NCBI RefSeq assembly: GCF_002135375.1
Contig: NZ_NEGH01000001.1
Coordinates: 450,454-514,453, forward strand
DNA: 64,000 bases
Source: Acinetobacter sp. ANC 4558
Lineage (GTDB): Bacteria > Pseudomonadota > Gammaproteobacteria > Pseudomonadales > Moraxellaceae
Direction of reading: 5' to 3'
Made by a program: the position numbers and the translations under genes. Positions 7,825 to 20,023 of the stretch are shown in pieces (the first letter of the stretch is position 1; each line of letters begins with the position of its first letter). Below the pieces are notes generated by a model. It made no database searches. It had not been told where the DNA came from and saw only the letters and a list, made by a program, of their open reading frames with translations.

Positions 7825-9342
<1,518 letters not shown>

Positions 9343-10578
9343 TTAACGTATTTTTGCTAAGAAACGACCTAAACGTGTTAAAGCTTCTCTTAATTCATTT
9401 TCTGCGGGGAGGAAAACTACACGGAAATGATCAGGTGTGGGCCAATTGAATCCTGTACCTTGCACCAATAAGACTTTTTCGGCTTGTAGTAGGTCTAACA
9501 TCAATTTCTCATCATCTTGGATGTTATAGACATTTGGATCTAGGCGTGGGAAGCAATACATTGCACCTTCAGGTTTTACACATGATACCCCTGGAATTTC
9601 GTTGAGCATTTCCCAAGCAATATTCCTTTGCTCATAAAGACGGCCACCTGGGCGAATTAAATCATTAATGGATTGATAGCCGCCTAATGCAGTTTGAATG
9701 GCATATTGTGCTTGATGATTTGCACATAAACGCATAGAGGCAAGCATATCTAATCCTTCGATATAATCTGCTGCACGTGTTTTATTGCCTGTAATTGCCA
9801 TCCAACCAGAGCGATAGCCTGCAATTCGATAAGCTTTAGATAATCCATTAAATGAAATACACAGCTGATCGCCTGCTAATGCTGCAACAGAAACATGTTC
9901 TATACCGTCATAAATGATTTTGTCATAAATTTCATCTGCAAATAAAATCAGGTCATATTTTTTTGCTAAAGCCACAATTTGTTCTAAAACATGACGTGGA
10001 TAAACAGACCCAGTAGGATTATTCGGGTTAATAATAACAATACCACGGGTATTTGACGTAATTTTAGTTTCCATGTCGGCAATATCTGGATACCAACTAT
10101 TTTCTTCATCACATTTGTAATGAATTGCAGTACCGCCAGATAAATTAACCGCAGCCGTCCATAATGGATAATCTGGCATTGGAATCAGCATTTCATCACC
10201 ATCATCAAGCAAGCCTTGCATTGCCATCACAATAAGTTCTGAAACACCGTTACCAATATACACATCATTGACGTGCATATTTAAAATGCCTTTTTGCTGA
10301 TAATATTGGCAGATTGCTTTACGAGCAGGAAAAATACCTTTTGAATCGGTATAACCGACAGCATTCGGTAAATTTAAGGCAATATCATTAATGATTTCTT
10401 GCGGGGCTTCAAAACCGAAAGGAGCTGGATTGCCAATATTGAGTTTAATAATTTTATGGCCAGCCTCTTCCATTTCATTGGCCGCTCGTAACACAGGTCC
10501 GCGAATATCGTAGCAAACATGCTCGAGTTTAGATGATTTTTTAATTTCGCGTGAAGTGGTGTTACCTGTAACGGACAT
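9343..10578 (-). CDS. alaA: Glutamate-pyruvate aminotransferase AlaA-like (PLP-dependent)
   Basis: This fold-type I aminotransferase is about 411 residues. It shows the NPNNPTG segment, the DEIYD motif and the PLP lysine in SKAYRIAGYRSGW. The Escherichia coli homologue AlaA converts pyruvate and glutamate to alanine and 2-oxoglutarate. The ATG at 10578 is preferred because the longer frame starts at TTG. It diverges from msrB-gpx; the same trio is found in Pseudomonas (PA2828-PA2826), which supports the assignment. It is cytoplasmic. Confidence 0.9.
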   Translation of the reverse strand: MSVTGNTTSREIKKSSKLEHVCYDIRGPVLRAANEMEEAGHKIIKLNIGNPAPFGFEAPQEIINDIALNLPNAVGYTDSKGIFPARKAICQYYQQKGILNMHVNDVYIGNGVSELIVMAMQGLLDDGDEMLIPMPDYPLWTAAVNLSGGTAIHYKCDEENSWYPDIADMETKITSNTRGIVIINPNNPTGSVYPRHVLEQIVALAKKYDLILFADEIYDKIIYDGIEHVSVAALAGDQLCISFNGLSKAYRIAGYRSGWMAITGNKTRAADYIEGLDMLASMRLCANHQAQYAIQTALGGYQSINDLIRPGGRLYEQRNIAWEMLNEIPGVSCVKPEGAMYCFPRLDPNVYNIQDDEKLMLDLLQAEKVLLVQGTGFNWPTPDHFRVVFLPAENELREALTRLGRFLAKIR

Positions 10579-10729
10579 GATTTTATCCAATAAAAAGTAA
10601 GTTTAAGTTATAGATTACTGAAATATCACAATCTATGTTGAAATTTAGCTAGATATTTTCGAACGACTAGCGTAAATATGAGTGTACAGAAGCATGACAT
10701 TGAATGTAAAAGATTTAAAGGAGTTAGTC

Positions 10730-11149
10730 ATGGGAAAACTCAATAAAACAGAGAGAGAATGGCAAAGAGAGTTATCACCAGAAGAATTTCGTATAACTCG
10801 TCAAAAAGGAACAGAGCCTGCTTTTACTGGAAAATACTGGAATACAAAACAAGAAGGAACATATTTTTGTCGTTGTTGCGGTGCAGAATTATTCTCTTCA
10901 GAATCTAAATATGACAGTGGATGTGGGTGGCCAAGTTTTTATAAAGCCATCAATAATGTTGCAATTGAAGAACATCAAGATTTGTCTCATGGGATGGATC
11001 GAACAGAAATCGTTTGCCATCATTGTGATGCACATTTAGGTCATGTTTTTCCAGATGGTCCACAGCCGACAGGTTTGCGATATTGTGTAAACTCGGCATC
11101 GTTAGAACTTAAAACACAAGAAAAAAGTGATGAGGAAACTTATCCATGA
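10730..11149 (+). CDS. msrB: Peptide methionine-(R)-S-oxide reductase MsrB
   Basis: It repairs the R-epimer of methionine sulfoxide in proteins. The zinc pairs are CxxC at 47-50 and CHHC at 96-99; the catalytic Cys119 sits in RYCVNSASL. The start at 10730 is chosen because GGAG lies 6 bases upstream; the longer frame from 10682 adds 16 residues without family support. The protein is 139 residues, normal for MsrB, and cytoplasmic. Its stop overlaps the start of the peroxidase gene (ATGA), so the two are translationally coupled in an oxidative-stress operon. Confidence 0.95.
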   Translation: MGKLNKTEREWQRELSPEEFRITRQKGTEPAFTGKYWNTKQEGTYFCRCCGAELFSSESKYDSGCGWPSFYKAINNVAIEEHQDLSHGMDRTEIVCHHCDAHLGHVFPDGPQPTGLRYCVNSASLELKTQEKSDEETYP

Positions 11150-11625
11150 CAAATATTTATCAGTTTGAAGCCGATTTATTAGATGGCAAACCAAAATCTT
11201 TGAAAGACTATGAAGGTAAGGTTTTATTAATTGTGAATACTGCAAGTAAGTGTGGTTTTACCCCACAACTTTCAGGGCTTGAAAAATTATATCAAAAATA
11301 TAAAGATCAAGGATTTGAAATTTTAGGTTTTCCATGTAACCAGTTTGGTGGACAAGATCCAGGAACGAATGATGAGATAAAGTCATTTTGTCAAAAAAAT
11401 TATGGCGTGACATTTACCATGTTTTCTAAAGTGAATGTGAAAGGTCCTGAAGCACACACGATATTTCGATATTTAACGAATAATAGTAAAGGTGTTTTAG
11501 GCAATGGTATTAAGTGGAACTTTACCAAATTTCTCATTGGTCGAGATGGTTTTGTTTTAAATCGATATGCACCAGCAACTAAACCCACTGCTTTAGAGGA
11601 TGATATAGAAGCAGCCTTAGTATAA
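11146..11625 (+). CDS. gpx: Glutathione peroxidase-family thiol peroxidase (Cys type)
   Basis: This 159-residue thioredoxin-fold protein has the peroxidatic Cys36 in [10 protein letters not shown], the FPCNQFGGQ motif near 62-70 and WNFTKF near 125, which together give the Cys-Gln-Trp-Asn tetrad of GPx proteins. Bacterial members usually reduce hydroperoxides with thioredoxin rather than glutathione, with the Cys in FPCNQ as a possible resolving residue. It overlaps msrB by 4 bases, so both are repaired-by-reduction functions made together. No signal peptide is present. Confidence 0.93.
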   Translation: MTNIYQFEADLLDGKPKSLKDYEGKVLLIVNTASKCGFTPQLSGLEKLYQKYKDQGFEILGFPCNQFGGQDPGTNDEIKSFCQKNYGVTFTMFSKVNVKGPEAHTIFRYLTNNSKGVLGNGIKWNFTKFLIGRDGFVLNRYAPATKPTALEDDIEAALV

Positions 11626-11634
11626 TTTAAGCTA

Positions 11635-11669
11635 ATTTATTTAGGGATGAGTATATCCCTAAATAAATG
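11635..11669. terminator. Bidirectional hairpin between gpx and ohyA
   Basis: ATTTATTTAGGGA and TCCCTAAATAAAT form a 13-bp stem with a 9-nt loop between two converging genes. T-runs are weak on both sides, so termination is likely but not certain. Confidence 0.65.
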
Positions 11670-11709
11670 AATAATCGGCAGTTTTATAGAACCCATTTTA
11701 CGTTAGCAT

Positions 11710-13479
11710 TTAATCTTCAGACACTAGATTATATTCTTTGAGTAATATTCCAATTTGAGTTTGATCCAATTTACTTAAAAGAAGGTGACGCAAAAATTTG
11801 GGACCAGGCACATCAAGTTCTTTTCCATCTCTCAATCGGCTTGTGGCAGCAAGAAGACAGCGAATATCATAAGTTGAGTTAAAGACTTCAGGAATGCCGC
11901 GTTCAATATCTAATAATGTATATACGGCTTCCATGGGGGTACGAACGGAATACTCTGTAGTAAAGATACAATCTCGCTGTTTCGATTCTGAGAATTGACC
12001 AATAAAAGCAAAGTTTTTTGCACCAAGCGGAACAACATCAGGGCGATCTCCTGTTTGGCGAGGCATGAACAATGACGTAATATAAGGCATCATCACTGGA
12101 ACAGTTTTGGCACCAGTACTTGCAAGTTCTGGAATATCTTCAACTGGAACACCCAGATGATAGAGCCACTCTTGTGTAATTTCTTCACCTGTACAGTCTT
12201 GCATTGACTTTTTAATAAAATCACCAGGTGTTTCAACAAACAAAGAATAGACCCAGACCACAATTTGGTCTTGAGGTTGATTTTTAAAATGTGGTTGACG
12301 ATTAACTGTCCAACTTAGAAGCCATGAAGAATCTTTTGCAGTGACAATACCTCCTGTAACCACTTTGCCACTAAAAGGGTCTCGTTTGGCAATTTTTTCA
12401 ATGTATTTCGGAATACGATGATCAAGCGTGGTGACGGTTGCAGACTCCCATTTTGTTTCTGCAATATTGGAACAAAATTTTTCTGGATTTCCGAAAGATG
12501 AGTATTTTTTCGCAATATTTTTCCATAAATCCCATGCTGGTGCAGGACCCAAGTTAATTTTTGCAGCAGTGTGATGATCACCATAATCAGAATTCTCAGT
12601 TAAAGAACCATTGGTAATAAATAGCAGATCATTTGCGGTTAATGCGACTCCACCATTTTCTCCATGATGTGTCCAATGGATATAATTGGCAAGTTTATGA
12701 TTTTCTGAGATTTCAAAGTCGACATCGTTGACAATCATGTCATATTGAAATTTTACCCCATGATCTTTAAGCCATTTGACCAGTGGTAAGACTAAAGATT
12801 CGTATTGATTATATTTGGTGAATTTGAGCGCTGAAAGATTAGGTAAACCATCAATATGGTGAATAAAACGGTGTAAATAGAGTTTGAGTTCTAAGGCAGA
12901 ATGCCATTCTTCAAATGCAAACATCGTCCGCCAATACATCCAGAAATTACTTTCAAAAAATGCTGTGCTAAATACATCATTAATACGTTTATTTTCCATC
13001 TCGTCACGTGTGGCAAGAAAAAATTTAATAATTTCTTTTTGTGCTTGATCGTTGAGTGCAAATAAGTTATCTGTGCGCGCGTCTTGTCCTTGTTGAACTG
13101 TTGCTCGTTGTAGTGATGTATTAGGATCATCTTTATTGAGCCAATAAAATTCATCTAAAACACTCGCACCTTCAATTTCTAAAGAGGGAATAGAGCGAAA
13201 TAAATCCCATAGGCATTCAAAATGGTTTTCCATTTCACGACCACCACGAATGATAAAACCTTTTTCAGGAACATCTAGTCCATCTAATGCTCCTCCAGCA
13301 ATTGTTTGTTGTTCTAGAATTGTAATTTTATGGCCTAGCATTTGACCATCACGAATGAGAAATGCGGCGCCTGCTAAAGAGGCAAGACCTGAGCCAACAA
13401 ACCAAGCTGATTTTTTATCAACATCTAACGGTTTGCGGGGACGAGCAAAAGCTTCATAATTACCATTTGAATAATACAT
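11710..13479 (-). CDS. ohyA: Oleate hydratase (FAD-binding, MCRA family)
   Basis: This protein of about 589 residues matches the myosin-cross-reactive-antigen/oleate hydratase family throughout: the N-terminal MYYSNGNYEAFARPRKP, the FAD-binding GSGLASLAGAAF near 29-40, the RGGREMENHFECLWDL catalytic-region segment, and FIGQFSE near the C-terminus. The family adds water to the cis-9 double bond of free unsaturated fatty acids to give 10-hydroxy acids. The longer frame begins at TTG (13509); the ATG at 13479 matches the usual family N-terminus. It is single, and likely associated with detoxification of free oleate at the inner membrane face. Confidence 0.93.
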   Translation of the reverse strand: MYYSNGNYEAFARPRKPLDVDKKSAWFVGSGLASLAGAAFLIRDGQMLGHKITILEQQTIAGGALDGLDVPEKGFIIRGGREMENHFECLWDLFRSIPSLEIEGASVLDEFYWLNKDDPNTSLQRATVQQGQDARTDNLFALNDQAQKEIIKFFLATRDEMENKRINDVFSTAFFESNFWMYWRTMFAFEEWHSALELKLYLHRFIHHIDGLPNLSALKFTKYNQYESLVLPLVKWLKDHGVKFQYDMIVNDVDFEISENHKLANYIHWTHHGENGGVALTANDLLFITNGSLTENSDYGDHHTAAKINLGPAPAWDLWKNIAKKYSSFGNPEKFCSNIAETKWESATVTTLDHRIPKYIEKIAKRDPFSGKVVTGGIVTAKDSSWLLSWTVNRQPHFKNQPQDQIVVWVYSLFVETPGDFIKKSMQDCTGEEITQEWLYHLGVPVEDIPELASTGAKTVPVMMPYITSLFMPRQTGDRPDVVPLGAKNFAFIGQFSESKQRDCIFTTEYSVRTPMEAVYTLLDIERGIPEVFNSTYDIRCLLAATSRLRDGKELDVPGPKFLRHLLLSKLDQTQIGILLKEYNLVSED

Positions 13480-13667
13480 TGAAAATAACCGAGTTATATA
13501 ATGAATCAATATTCATATTAAATGTGTAATTGAGCATAGGTGAGGCATGTAAGAATTTGTATACTTTTGTTTTATAGTCATTTATTAAGTATAACGCAGA
13601 TCATTTTTCTTTTAATGAGTGTGACTAAGATCAGAGATATGGAAATAAGCTGTTCGTTATTCAAAAA

Positions 13668-13702
13668 TAAAAAACACCTGTGCTGAAACAAGGTGTTTTT
13701 TA
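13668..13702 (-). terminator. Terminator after dapC
   Basis: AAAAAACACCT and AGGTGTTTTTT arms lie directly after the dapC stop, with an 11-nt loop and T-run on the minus strand. Confidence 0.88.
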
Positions 13703-13714
13703 AGGCTTCTATAT

Positions 13715-14884
13715 TTATAGGATCGCTTTTAGCCTTTGAATTGCTTGTTCACATTGCGTAATATCTGCAACCAATGCCATACGAACATGATTTTCACCAG
13801 GATTTCCTTGAGGGGTTTCTCGTGATAAATAACGGCCTGGAAGTACTTTGATGTGTGCTTTTTCCATAAGCATTTTTGCAAAGTTTTCATCATGATCAAC
13901 TTTAAGCCAATAATAAAAGCCTGCATCTGGTTTTTGCAGCGGTAATAAATGACCTAATTCATTTTGAAAGAGTTCAAATTTAGCACGATAGAGTTTGCGA
14001 TTGTCTTCTACATGTTGCTCATCATTCCATGCGGTAATTGATGCAAGTTGATGTTGAACTGGCATAGCAGCGCCGTGATATGTACGATATTGCAAATATG
14101 GTTTTAAGAGACTAGCATCGCCTGCGACAAAACCAGAACGCATACCAGGTAAATTCGAACGTTTAGAAAGAGAATGGAAAACAACACAATTTTTATAATC
14201 GTGTCGTCCGATTTCAGCACATACTTCTAATAAACCGACAGGCGCTTGATCAAACCAGAGTTCGGAATAACATTCATCAGATGCGATGACAAAATTATAT
14301 TGATCAGATAACGCAATTAATTTCTTAAATTGTTCTTTTGAAAGTACTGCTCCTGTTGGATTTCCAGGGGTACAAACAAATAATAATGCAGTTTTTTCCC
14401 AAACTTCAGCAGGAACAGCATCAAAATCGCCAAGATAGTTATTTTCTTCTGTACAGTTAATAAAATAAGGTTTTGCACCTGCGAGTAGTGCTGCGCCTTC
14501 ATAAATTTGATAAAACGGATTCGGCATGACGACATAAGGAGCATCATCACGATTAATGAGCGCTTGAACAAATGAAAATATTGCTTCACGTGTGCCAGAG
14601 ACAGGGAGAATATTAGTTTCAGCACTTATTTGTTTTAAATGAAAACGGCGAGATAGCCACTGCGCAATACTTTCTCGTAATTCAGGCAATCCTTTGCTGT
14701 TTGGATAGGTTGATAAGTGATTAAAATGATCAATAATTGCTTGTTTTACAAACTCTGGTGCAGGATGCTTTGGTTCACCAATTGACAATGGAATAAGAGG
14801 CAGGTCAGCAGGTTGTACCTCTTGAAACAGTCGAGTGAGTTTTTCAAAAGGATAAGGGTGTAATAAAGACAAACTAGAGTTCAT
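13715..14884 (-). CDS. dapC: Succinyldiaminopimelate transaminase DapC
   Basis: This 389-residue fold-type I PLP aminotransferase has the TPGNPTG segment, the SDECYSELWF region and the PLP lysine in FHSLSKRSNLPGMRSG. It is most like DapC, which forms N-succinyl-diaminopimelate in lysine and peptidoglycan synthesis. Position supports this: it follows glnD by 26 bases in the same direction, the same neighbourhood as PA3659 (dapC) and PA3658 (glnD) in Pseudomonas. Cytoplasmic. Other class I aminotransferase functions cannot be excluded from sequence alone. Confidence 0.87.
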   Translation of the reverse strand: MNSSLSLLHPYPFEKLTRLFQEVQPADLPLIPLSIGEPKHPAPEFVKQAIIDHFNHLSTYPNSKGLPELRESIAQWLSRRFHLKQISAETNILPVSGTREAIFSFVQALINRDDAPYVVMPNPFYQIYEGAALLAGAKPYFINCTEENNYLGDFDAVPAEVWEKTALLFVCTPGNPTGAVLSKEQFKKLIALSDQYNFVIASDECYSELWFDQAPVGLLEVCAEIGRHDYKNCVVFHSLSKRSNLPGMRSGFVAGDASLLKPYLQYRTYHGAAMPVQHQLASITAWNDEQHVEDNRKLYRAKFELFQNELGHLLPLQKPDAGFYYWLKVDHDENFAKMLMEKAHIKVLPGRYLSRETPQGNPGENHVRMALVADITQCEQAIQRLKAIL

Positions 14885-14910
14885 GGAAATTAAATACCGA
14901 GCAATTTAAA

Positions 14911-17577
14911 TTAATGTTGACCGCAGACTTGATGAGATGCTTCATCCAAAGCTGCTTTTAAACGTGTTGCGAACAGTTGAGCTTCAAGTTCGGTCATAGG
15001 CGTACCATCTTTCTTGGTGACATAAAAAATATCTTCTGCACGTTCACCTAGAGTGGCAATTCTTGCAGAATGAATATCAAGTCCTTGCATCATAAACAAA
15101 CCGCCTACTTTTGCCAGTAATCCTGGATGGTCAAGTGTTGCAATTTCGACCATATTTTGGTTGAGTGCTTCATTTAACGTAATTTCTGCGGTGCTTTCAA
15201 TGTCAAAATGGCGTAATTGACGTGGAATACGTCTTTGCATGAGACCTGGATATTTATCGGATTGACTGAGAGCGGTAACGAGCGAGTGAATCACTTTTTC
15301 CTCTCGTTCTGGATCGGTGAGTAAAGTACCAAAGCGATCTAAAACGACATAGGTGTCTAAGCTAAAAGCTTTTTCTGCTGTAATAATTCGTGCATCTTGA
15401 ACATCTAAATTCATACGGTCAAGAATGGCAACAGTAGTTGCAAATAAATTAGGTTTATCTTGAGTATAAATAAAAATTTGTACAGCATCTTGTGCATATT
15501 TACGGTGTGCCCGCATCAGAACTAATGGGGCAGGATTATCACCATGCTTTAAAATTGCACGTGTGTGCCAAGCAATTTCATCAGGAGATTCTTTTAAGAA
15601 ATATTCATCTCCGAGCTCTTGCCATACCAGTTCTACTTCAGCGAGAGAAAAATCATTGACTAACATTTCACTGGCTGTAAATTTGGTATCTTCGATTAGC
15701 ATTTGATAGTCAACAGGACGATCTAAACCAGAACGAATGGTTTCACGTGCTTGTGTATACAGTTGACGCATCAGCGATGCACGCCAAGTATTCCAAAGGG
15801 TTGGATTGGTAGCATTAATATCTGCAACGGTTAATGTGTACAAATAGTCCAGATGTTCCATATCACCCATTTTTTCGGCAAATTCTTTGACGACATCTGG
15901 GTCGGAAATATCTTTTTTCTGCGCAGTCACTGACATTTGTAAATGGTTTTTAACCATCCAAGCCACTAAGTTGCATTCACGTTCAGTAAGCCCATGCGCT
16001 CGACAAAAATGAATTGCATCGGTTGCACCGAGTTCACTATGATCTCCACCTCGACCTTTGGCAATGTCGTGGAAAATAGCCGCAAGATAAACAATATCAT
16101 GTCGTACAATACGTTGAAAAACAGAGCTTACAACAGGAAAGTCTTTGGCGTAGGCAGGCTCTTTAAAACGACTTAAGTTGCGAATGAGCAAGAGGGTATG
16201 TGCATCTACCGTATAAATATGGAATAAGTCATATTGCATTAATCCCATAATTTGTCCGAAAGACGGAATGTAATGTCCCAATACGCCATAGCGTTTCATT
16301 GCAACCATTGTTTCATATAAACGTTGAGGAGAACGTAAAATTGCCATGAACAATCCTTGATGAAGCGGATTATCACGAAATTCTTGGTTAATACGTTTTG
16401 CTGCTAACGTTAATAGTCTAAGTGTGCGTGCACGAATACCATCAATATTAGGATAGTTTGCAAGTAAATAGAAAATTTCAAGGATTGCACTTGGTCTTTC
16501 TGAGAATACTTTATGATGTTGTACGGCAAGCTTGCCATCGACAAGTTTAAAATTCGGATTAATTTCTTCAATACGACGTTCATAACCTGGTAAGCGCGGC
16601 GTAATAACGGATTCATTAAAATAAGCCAATAACATTTCATTTAGCGTAGACACTTGTTGAGCCGTTCGATAATAACGCTTCATAAATTGTTCAATTGGAT
16701 AATTGAGAGATTTTCCTTCTTCACGCAAATAGCCAAACTTTGCAGCAATTTCACGTTGATGATCGAATAACAATCGATTTTCATCACGTTTGGTCATACG
16801 ATGTAAATGATGACGTATTTCCCAAAGAAAGCTTTCGGCTTCTTCAAGTACCCCAAGTTCAAATTCAGAAATAAACCCTAAATGCACTAAATCATAAATC
16901 CGATTGACACGAAAATGACGTTTTGCAATCCAACCAATTTGATTAATATCTCGAATTCCACCTGGCGCATTTTTAATATCGGGCTCTAAATTACTTTCAG
17001 TATTATTATATTGAGCATAACGCTTGGTCTGCTCTTGCATTTTTGCATCAAAAAAAGTTTTGTCGGTCCATGCGCGAGACACAATTCGGCGAGGCCACTT
17101 GGCTAAATGAGGGTTACCACTAATCAGTCTAGCTTCAATTAGACTGGTTGCTACTGTTAAGTCATTTGTTGCTTGGGTAATACAATCTTGTAAAGTGCGA
17201 ACACTAATACCTGGCTTAAAATTTCCAACATCCCATAAACAAGAAATAAAACTCGAAATTAATTCTTCGTGCTGAGTTGATATCTCTCCTTCGGATAAAA
17301 TCATAATATCAACATCAGAATAGGGCAGCATTTCCCGCCGACCATAACCACCTACAGCAAATAATCCTAAATTGGTTTTATTAAGTCCGGAATGTTGCCA
17401 GATGAACTCAAGGGCTTCATCAATCAGGTTTGAGCGAGCACGGATTACCTCACGAATGGACAGTCCTTCATCAAAACACGCTTGTAGCTGATTCTCAACA
17501 TCTGTGCGCCATTGATTAATTGCATTGACATCATGGCTACTTTTAACATAGTTCAGTAAAGGAAGTGTATTAATCAT
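14911..17577 (-). CDS. glnD: Bifunctional uridylyltransferase/uridylyl-removing enzyme GlnD
   Basis: This 888-residue protein has all four expected domains: an N-terminal nucleotidyltransferase ([15 protein letters not shown] near 76-90), a helical linker, an HD hydrolase ([16 protein letters not shown], about 510-525) and two C-terminal ACT domains. It uridylylates or deuridylylates PII proteins in response to glutamine and so sets nitrogen assimilation. The ATG at 17577 is used because the frame two codons longer begins at TTG. It lies 29 bases after purT and 26 before dapC, probably one transcript. Confidence 0.96.
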   Translation of the reverse strand: MINTLPLLNYVKSSHDVNAINQWRTDVENQLQACFDEGLSIREVIRARSNLIDEALEFIWQHSGLNKTNLGLFAVGGYGRREMLPYSDVDIMILSEGEISTQHEELISSFISCLWDVGNFKPGISVRTLQDCITQATNDLTVATSLIEARLISGNPHLAKWPRRIVSRAWTDKTFFDAKMQEQTKRYAQYNNTESNLEPDIKNAPGGIRDINQIGWIAKRHFRVNRIYDLVHLGFISEFELGVLEEAESFLWEIRHHLHRMTKRDENRLLFDHQREIAAKFGYLREEGKSLNYPIEQFMKRYYRTAQQVSTLNEMLLAYFNESVITPRLPGYERRIEEINPNFKLVDGKLAVQHHKVFSERPSAILEIFYLLANYPNIDGIRARTLRLLTLAAKRINQEFRDNPLHQGLFMAILRSPQRLYETMVAMKRYGVLGHYIPSFGQIMGLMQYDLFHIYTVDAHTLLLIRNLSRFKEPAYAKDFPVVSSVFQRIVRHDIVYLAAIFHDIAKGRGGDHSELGATDAIHFCRAHGLTERECNLVAWMVKNHLQMSVTAQKKDISDPDVVKEFAEKMGDMEHLDYLYTLTVADINATNPTLWNTWRASLMRQLYTQARETIRSGLDRPVDYQMLIEDTKFTASEMLVNDFSLAEVELVWQELGDEYFLKESPDEIAWHTRAILKHGDNPAPLVLMRAHRKYAQDAVQIFIYTQDKPNLFATTVAILDRMNLDVQDARIITAEKAFSLDTYVVLDRFGTLLTDPEREEKVIHSLVTALSQSDKYPGLMQRRIPRQLRHFDIESTAEITLNEALNQNMVEIATLDHPGLLAKVGGLFMMQGLDIHSARIATLGERAEDIFYVTKKDGTPMTELEAQLFATRLKAALDEASHQVCGQH

Positions 17578-17606
17578 GAACAACTGTCCGTAATGCTGTG
17601 ATTGAT

Positions 17607-18812
17607 TTAGTTTTGTTGCACTTTAACAAGGTTTGCTGTTTGTTGCGCAAGGTCACGGGCTTGATCTGTTGTTTCAGCACGGGCCGTTGCAACACCCATT
17701 CGACGACGTTTAAAACCTTCTGGTTTACCAAAAAGACGTAAATCAGTATCTGGATGTGCTAACGCAAAATTTAATCCAGAAAATGACAAATTAGTATCAT
17801 CCACACCTGCATAAATTACAGAACTTGCAGCTGCACTGTGGCGACTGGTGTTGACAGGCAGACCTAAGATTGCACGTGCATGTAACTCAAATTCACTTTG
17901 AAATTGAGAGGCTAAGGTTACTAAACCAGTATCATGTGGGCGAGGAGATACTTCACTAAACCACACTTTATCGCCTTTGACAAATAATTCCACACCAAAA
18001 ATACCACAGCCGCCTAGTGCAGTTGTTACTTTATGTGCAATTCGCTTTGCTTCTTCAAGTGCAGGAATGGTCATGATCTGAGGTTGCCAGCTTTCAACAT
18101 AGTCACCGTCATTTTGACGATGACCAATTGGATCACAATATGAAGTTTCAACCTCACCCGTTTCAGCGTTTTTTGCACGAACTGTCAGTAAGGTAATTTC
18201 AAAATCAAAATCAATTTGAGATTCGACAATTACAGTGCCTTGATTGACGCGACCACCTGTTTGAGCGTATTCCCAAGCCGCATCAACTTCCTCAAAGCTT
18301 TTTACTCTAGATTGCCCCTTACCTGAAGAGGACATGGTTGGCTTGACAAAATTCGGATAGCCAATGTCATCGCAAGCGGCACGGAAACTTTCTAGGTTAT
18401 TCGCAAAGCGATAAGCTGAGGTTGGTAAACCAAGCTCTTCAGCAGCAAGTTTACGAATACCTTCACGGTTCATGGTTAAATTTACAGCTTTTGCTGAAGG
18501 AATAATGGTTGCAATTTTTTGTTCTTCAATATGAATGAGAACCTCAGTTGCAATGGCTTCAATTTCAGGAACAATTAAATGAGGTTTTACATGATGAATA
18601 AGTGATTTTAATTCTGCAGGATTTGCCATATTTAAAGTATATGAAAAATGGGCAACTTGCATTGCAGGAGCGTGATCATAACGATCAGCAGCATGTACTT
18701 CTACACCGAGTCTTTGTAATGAAATCACCACTTCTTTACCAAGTTCACCGGAACCTAAAAGTAAAACTTTAAAAGCAGAAGGTTGTAGTGGAGTACCAAT
18801 AGTCACGCTCAT
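17607..18812 (-). CDS. purT: Formate-dependent phosphoribosylglycinamide formyltransferase PurT
   Basis: This 401-residue ATP-grasp enzyme uses formate and ATP to formylate GAR, the third step of purine synthesis, as an alternative to PurN. It shows the N-terminal [11 protein letters not shown] motif, [12 protein letters not shown] in the ATP-grasp region, and [11 protein letters not shown] near the metal-binding site. The start at 18812 (MSVTIG) fits the family; the longer frame adds 19 residues with no likeness. It is the first gene of a probable purT-glnD-dapC operon. Confidence 0.95.
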   Translation of the reverse strand: MSVTIGTPLQPSAFKVLLLGSGELGKEVVISLQRLGVEVHAADRYDHAPAMQVAHFSYTLNMANPAELKSLIHHVKPHLIVPEIEAIATEVLIHIEEQKIATIIPSAKAVNLTMNREGIRKLAAEELGLPTSAYRFANNLESFRAACDDIGYPNFVKPTMSSSGKGQSRVKSFEEVDAAWEYAQTGGRVNQGTVIVESQIDFDFEITLLTVRAKNAETGEVETSYCDPIGHRQNDGDYVESWQPQIMTIPALEEAKRIAHKVTTALGGCGIFGVELFVKGDKVWFSEVSPRPHDTGLVTLASQFQSEFELHARAILGLPVNTSRHSAAASSVIYAGVDDTNLSFSGLNFALAHPDTDLRLFGKPEGFKRRRMGVATARAETTDQARDLAQQTANLVKVQQN

Positions 18813-18985
18813 GTTTATCATCCATGCTTGATAATATGGACTTTTAGCATAGCAGAACTGTATAAACACTTCAGTGGTGAATATGGCAAATATTGAATTA
18901 TTTTAGATATAGATGGTGTAAAAAATAAAATAAGATCAGATTGAAATTGCTTTATTAATGATTAAAATAAACGATATTAAAACCA

Positions 18986-19423
18986 TTAGAAGAAATTATG
19001 ATTTTTTCTGCTGTTTGAAATGCCAATAAAAATTGCAGCAGATAAGTCAATAAAATAACAAGAAATTGCGGAAGAAATAACAATGTAGATAACGACTAAA
19101 TTATATGTTTGATCAAAAGAGACAAGTAAAAAACTTAACAATACAGTGACTAATAGAAAATCAAGTAAAGCTTGTAAAAAGTAGGGCAAATTTGAAACTT
19201 GATTGGCAAATAATCTACTGAATATAGTGAACCTCATGTTTAAAACAATCAAAAAGTGACTTGCACCTGCATACATCAAATAGAATAAAAATAAAGTCTT
19301 CCAATGTGTAAAACCAAAGTGGATGGCAGAGACACCAAAAGCAAATGAAACTGATAGGGTGATACTAAGCAAATTAGAACGATGGTTAAAAAGATTGAGT
19401 ATTGTAGTCGAATTTACTAGCAT
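18986..19423 (-). CDS. Hypothetical membrane protein (145 aa)
   Basis: I do not recognise this protein. It is hydrophobic, with about four predicted transmembrane segments (near 18-36, 43-60, 85-105 and 110-132) and a short basic C-terminus. Its start lies only 32 bases from that of a divergent lipoprotein gene, so the two must have overlapping promoters, or one start is misplaced. A/T content matches the neighbours. No function can be proposed. Confidence 0.6.
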   Translation of the reverse strand: MLVNSTTILNLFNHRSNLLSITLSVSFAFGVSAIHFGFTHWKTLFLFYLMYAGASHFLIVLNMRFTIFSRLFANQVSNLPYFLQALLDFLLVTVLLSFLLVSFDQTYNLVVIYIVISSAISCYFIDLSAAIFIGISNSRKNHNFF

Positions 19424-19455
19424 ATTGCCTGAATGTTTTTAGAGTGACGCTTGAA

Positions 19456-19938
19456 ATGTTAAAGTTAAATCAATCAACATTACTACTCATTTCAGTGGTG
19501 ATGAGTACTTTGTTATTACAGGCATGTGGAAATAATGAAACCAATGAAAAAGTTGTGATTCAACCTGCACTTCAATTAACCAATGATGCAACGACGTATG
19601 CTCAAAAAGCATGGGAATTTATGAATCGCGTAGATGATGTTGTCTATCAGAAAAAAATAGACTTGATCGATGAGCAAGTACGAAAGCCTGCACGTAAATT
19701 AACTACAGACTGGAAAATTAATGTCAAAATGACAGATTCAGTCACTGAAGGTAAATATGCTTTATGTCGTAAGGCATTAACAAGTCTTGAAATATGGGCG
19801 AGAGAAACTGCAGAAGGCATACCGAATACCGCACAAAAACAAGCAGATTATGAGCGTGATAAAGCACAGTGTAAGGATGCAATCAACAATCCTAAACTTG
19901 GCAATACAGATCCTAAGAAAAATGGGGTAGCTGCTTAA
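19456..19938 (+). CDS. Hypothetical lipoprotein (161 aa)
   Basis: The ATG at 19456 gives a lipoprotein signal with a long hydrophobic core and lipobox LLQAC (lipidated Cys at 24); a longer GTG frame adds four residues. The mature part is hydrophilic, largely helical by composition, with two cysteines (in LCRKAL and QCKDAI) that could form a disulfide. I do not recognise the family. It faces the periplasm and ends at a strong terminator. The divergent membrane-protein gene starts 32 bases away. Confidence 0.78.
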   Translation: MLKLNQSTLLLISVVMSTLLLQACGNNETNEKVVIQPALQLTNDATTYAQKAWEFMNRVDDVVYQKKIDLIDEQVRKPARKLTTDWKINVKMTDSVTEGKYALCRKALTSLEIWARETAEGIPNTAQKQADYERDKAQCKDAINNPKLGNTDPKKNGVAA

Positions 19939-19950
19939 TTTAATTGTATA

Positions 19951-19984
19951 AAAAACGAGATGGTCATAATCTCGTTTTGATTTT
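19951..19984 (+). terminator. Terminator after the lipoprotein gene
   Basis: AAAACGAGAT and ATCTCGTTTT arms, with a 7-nt loop and a following T-rich stretch, lie just after the stop at 19938. Confidence 0.88.
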
Positions 19985-20023
19985 TCATCCTTCTTAATGC
20001 GACATAGTCATGATGCTGAATTA

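Noticed and set aside
12315..13154. Minus-strand frames inside the oleate hydratase gene
   Set aside because: They are shifted-frame shadows of a strongly supported gene on the same strand.
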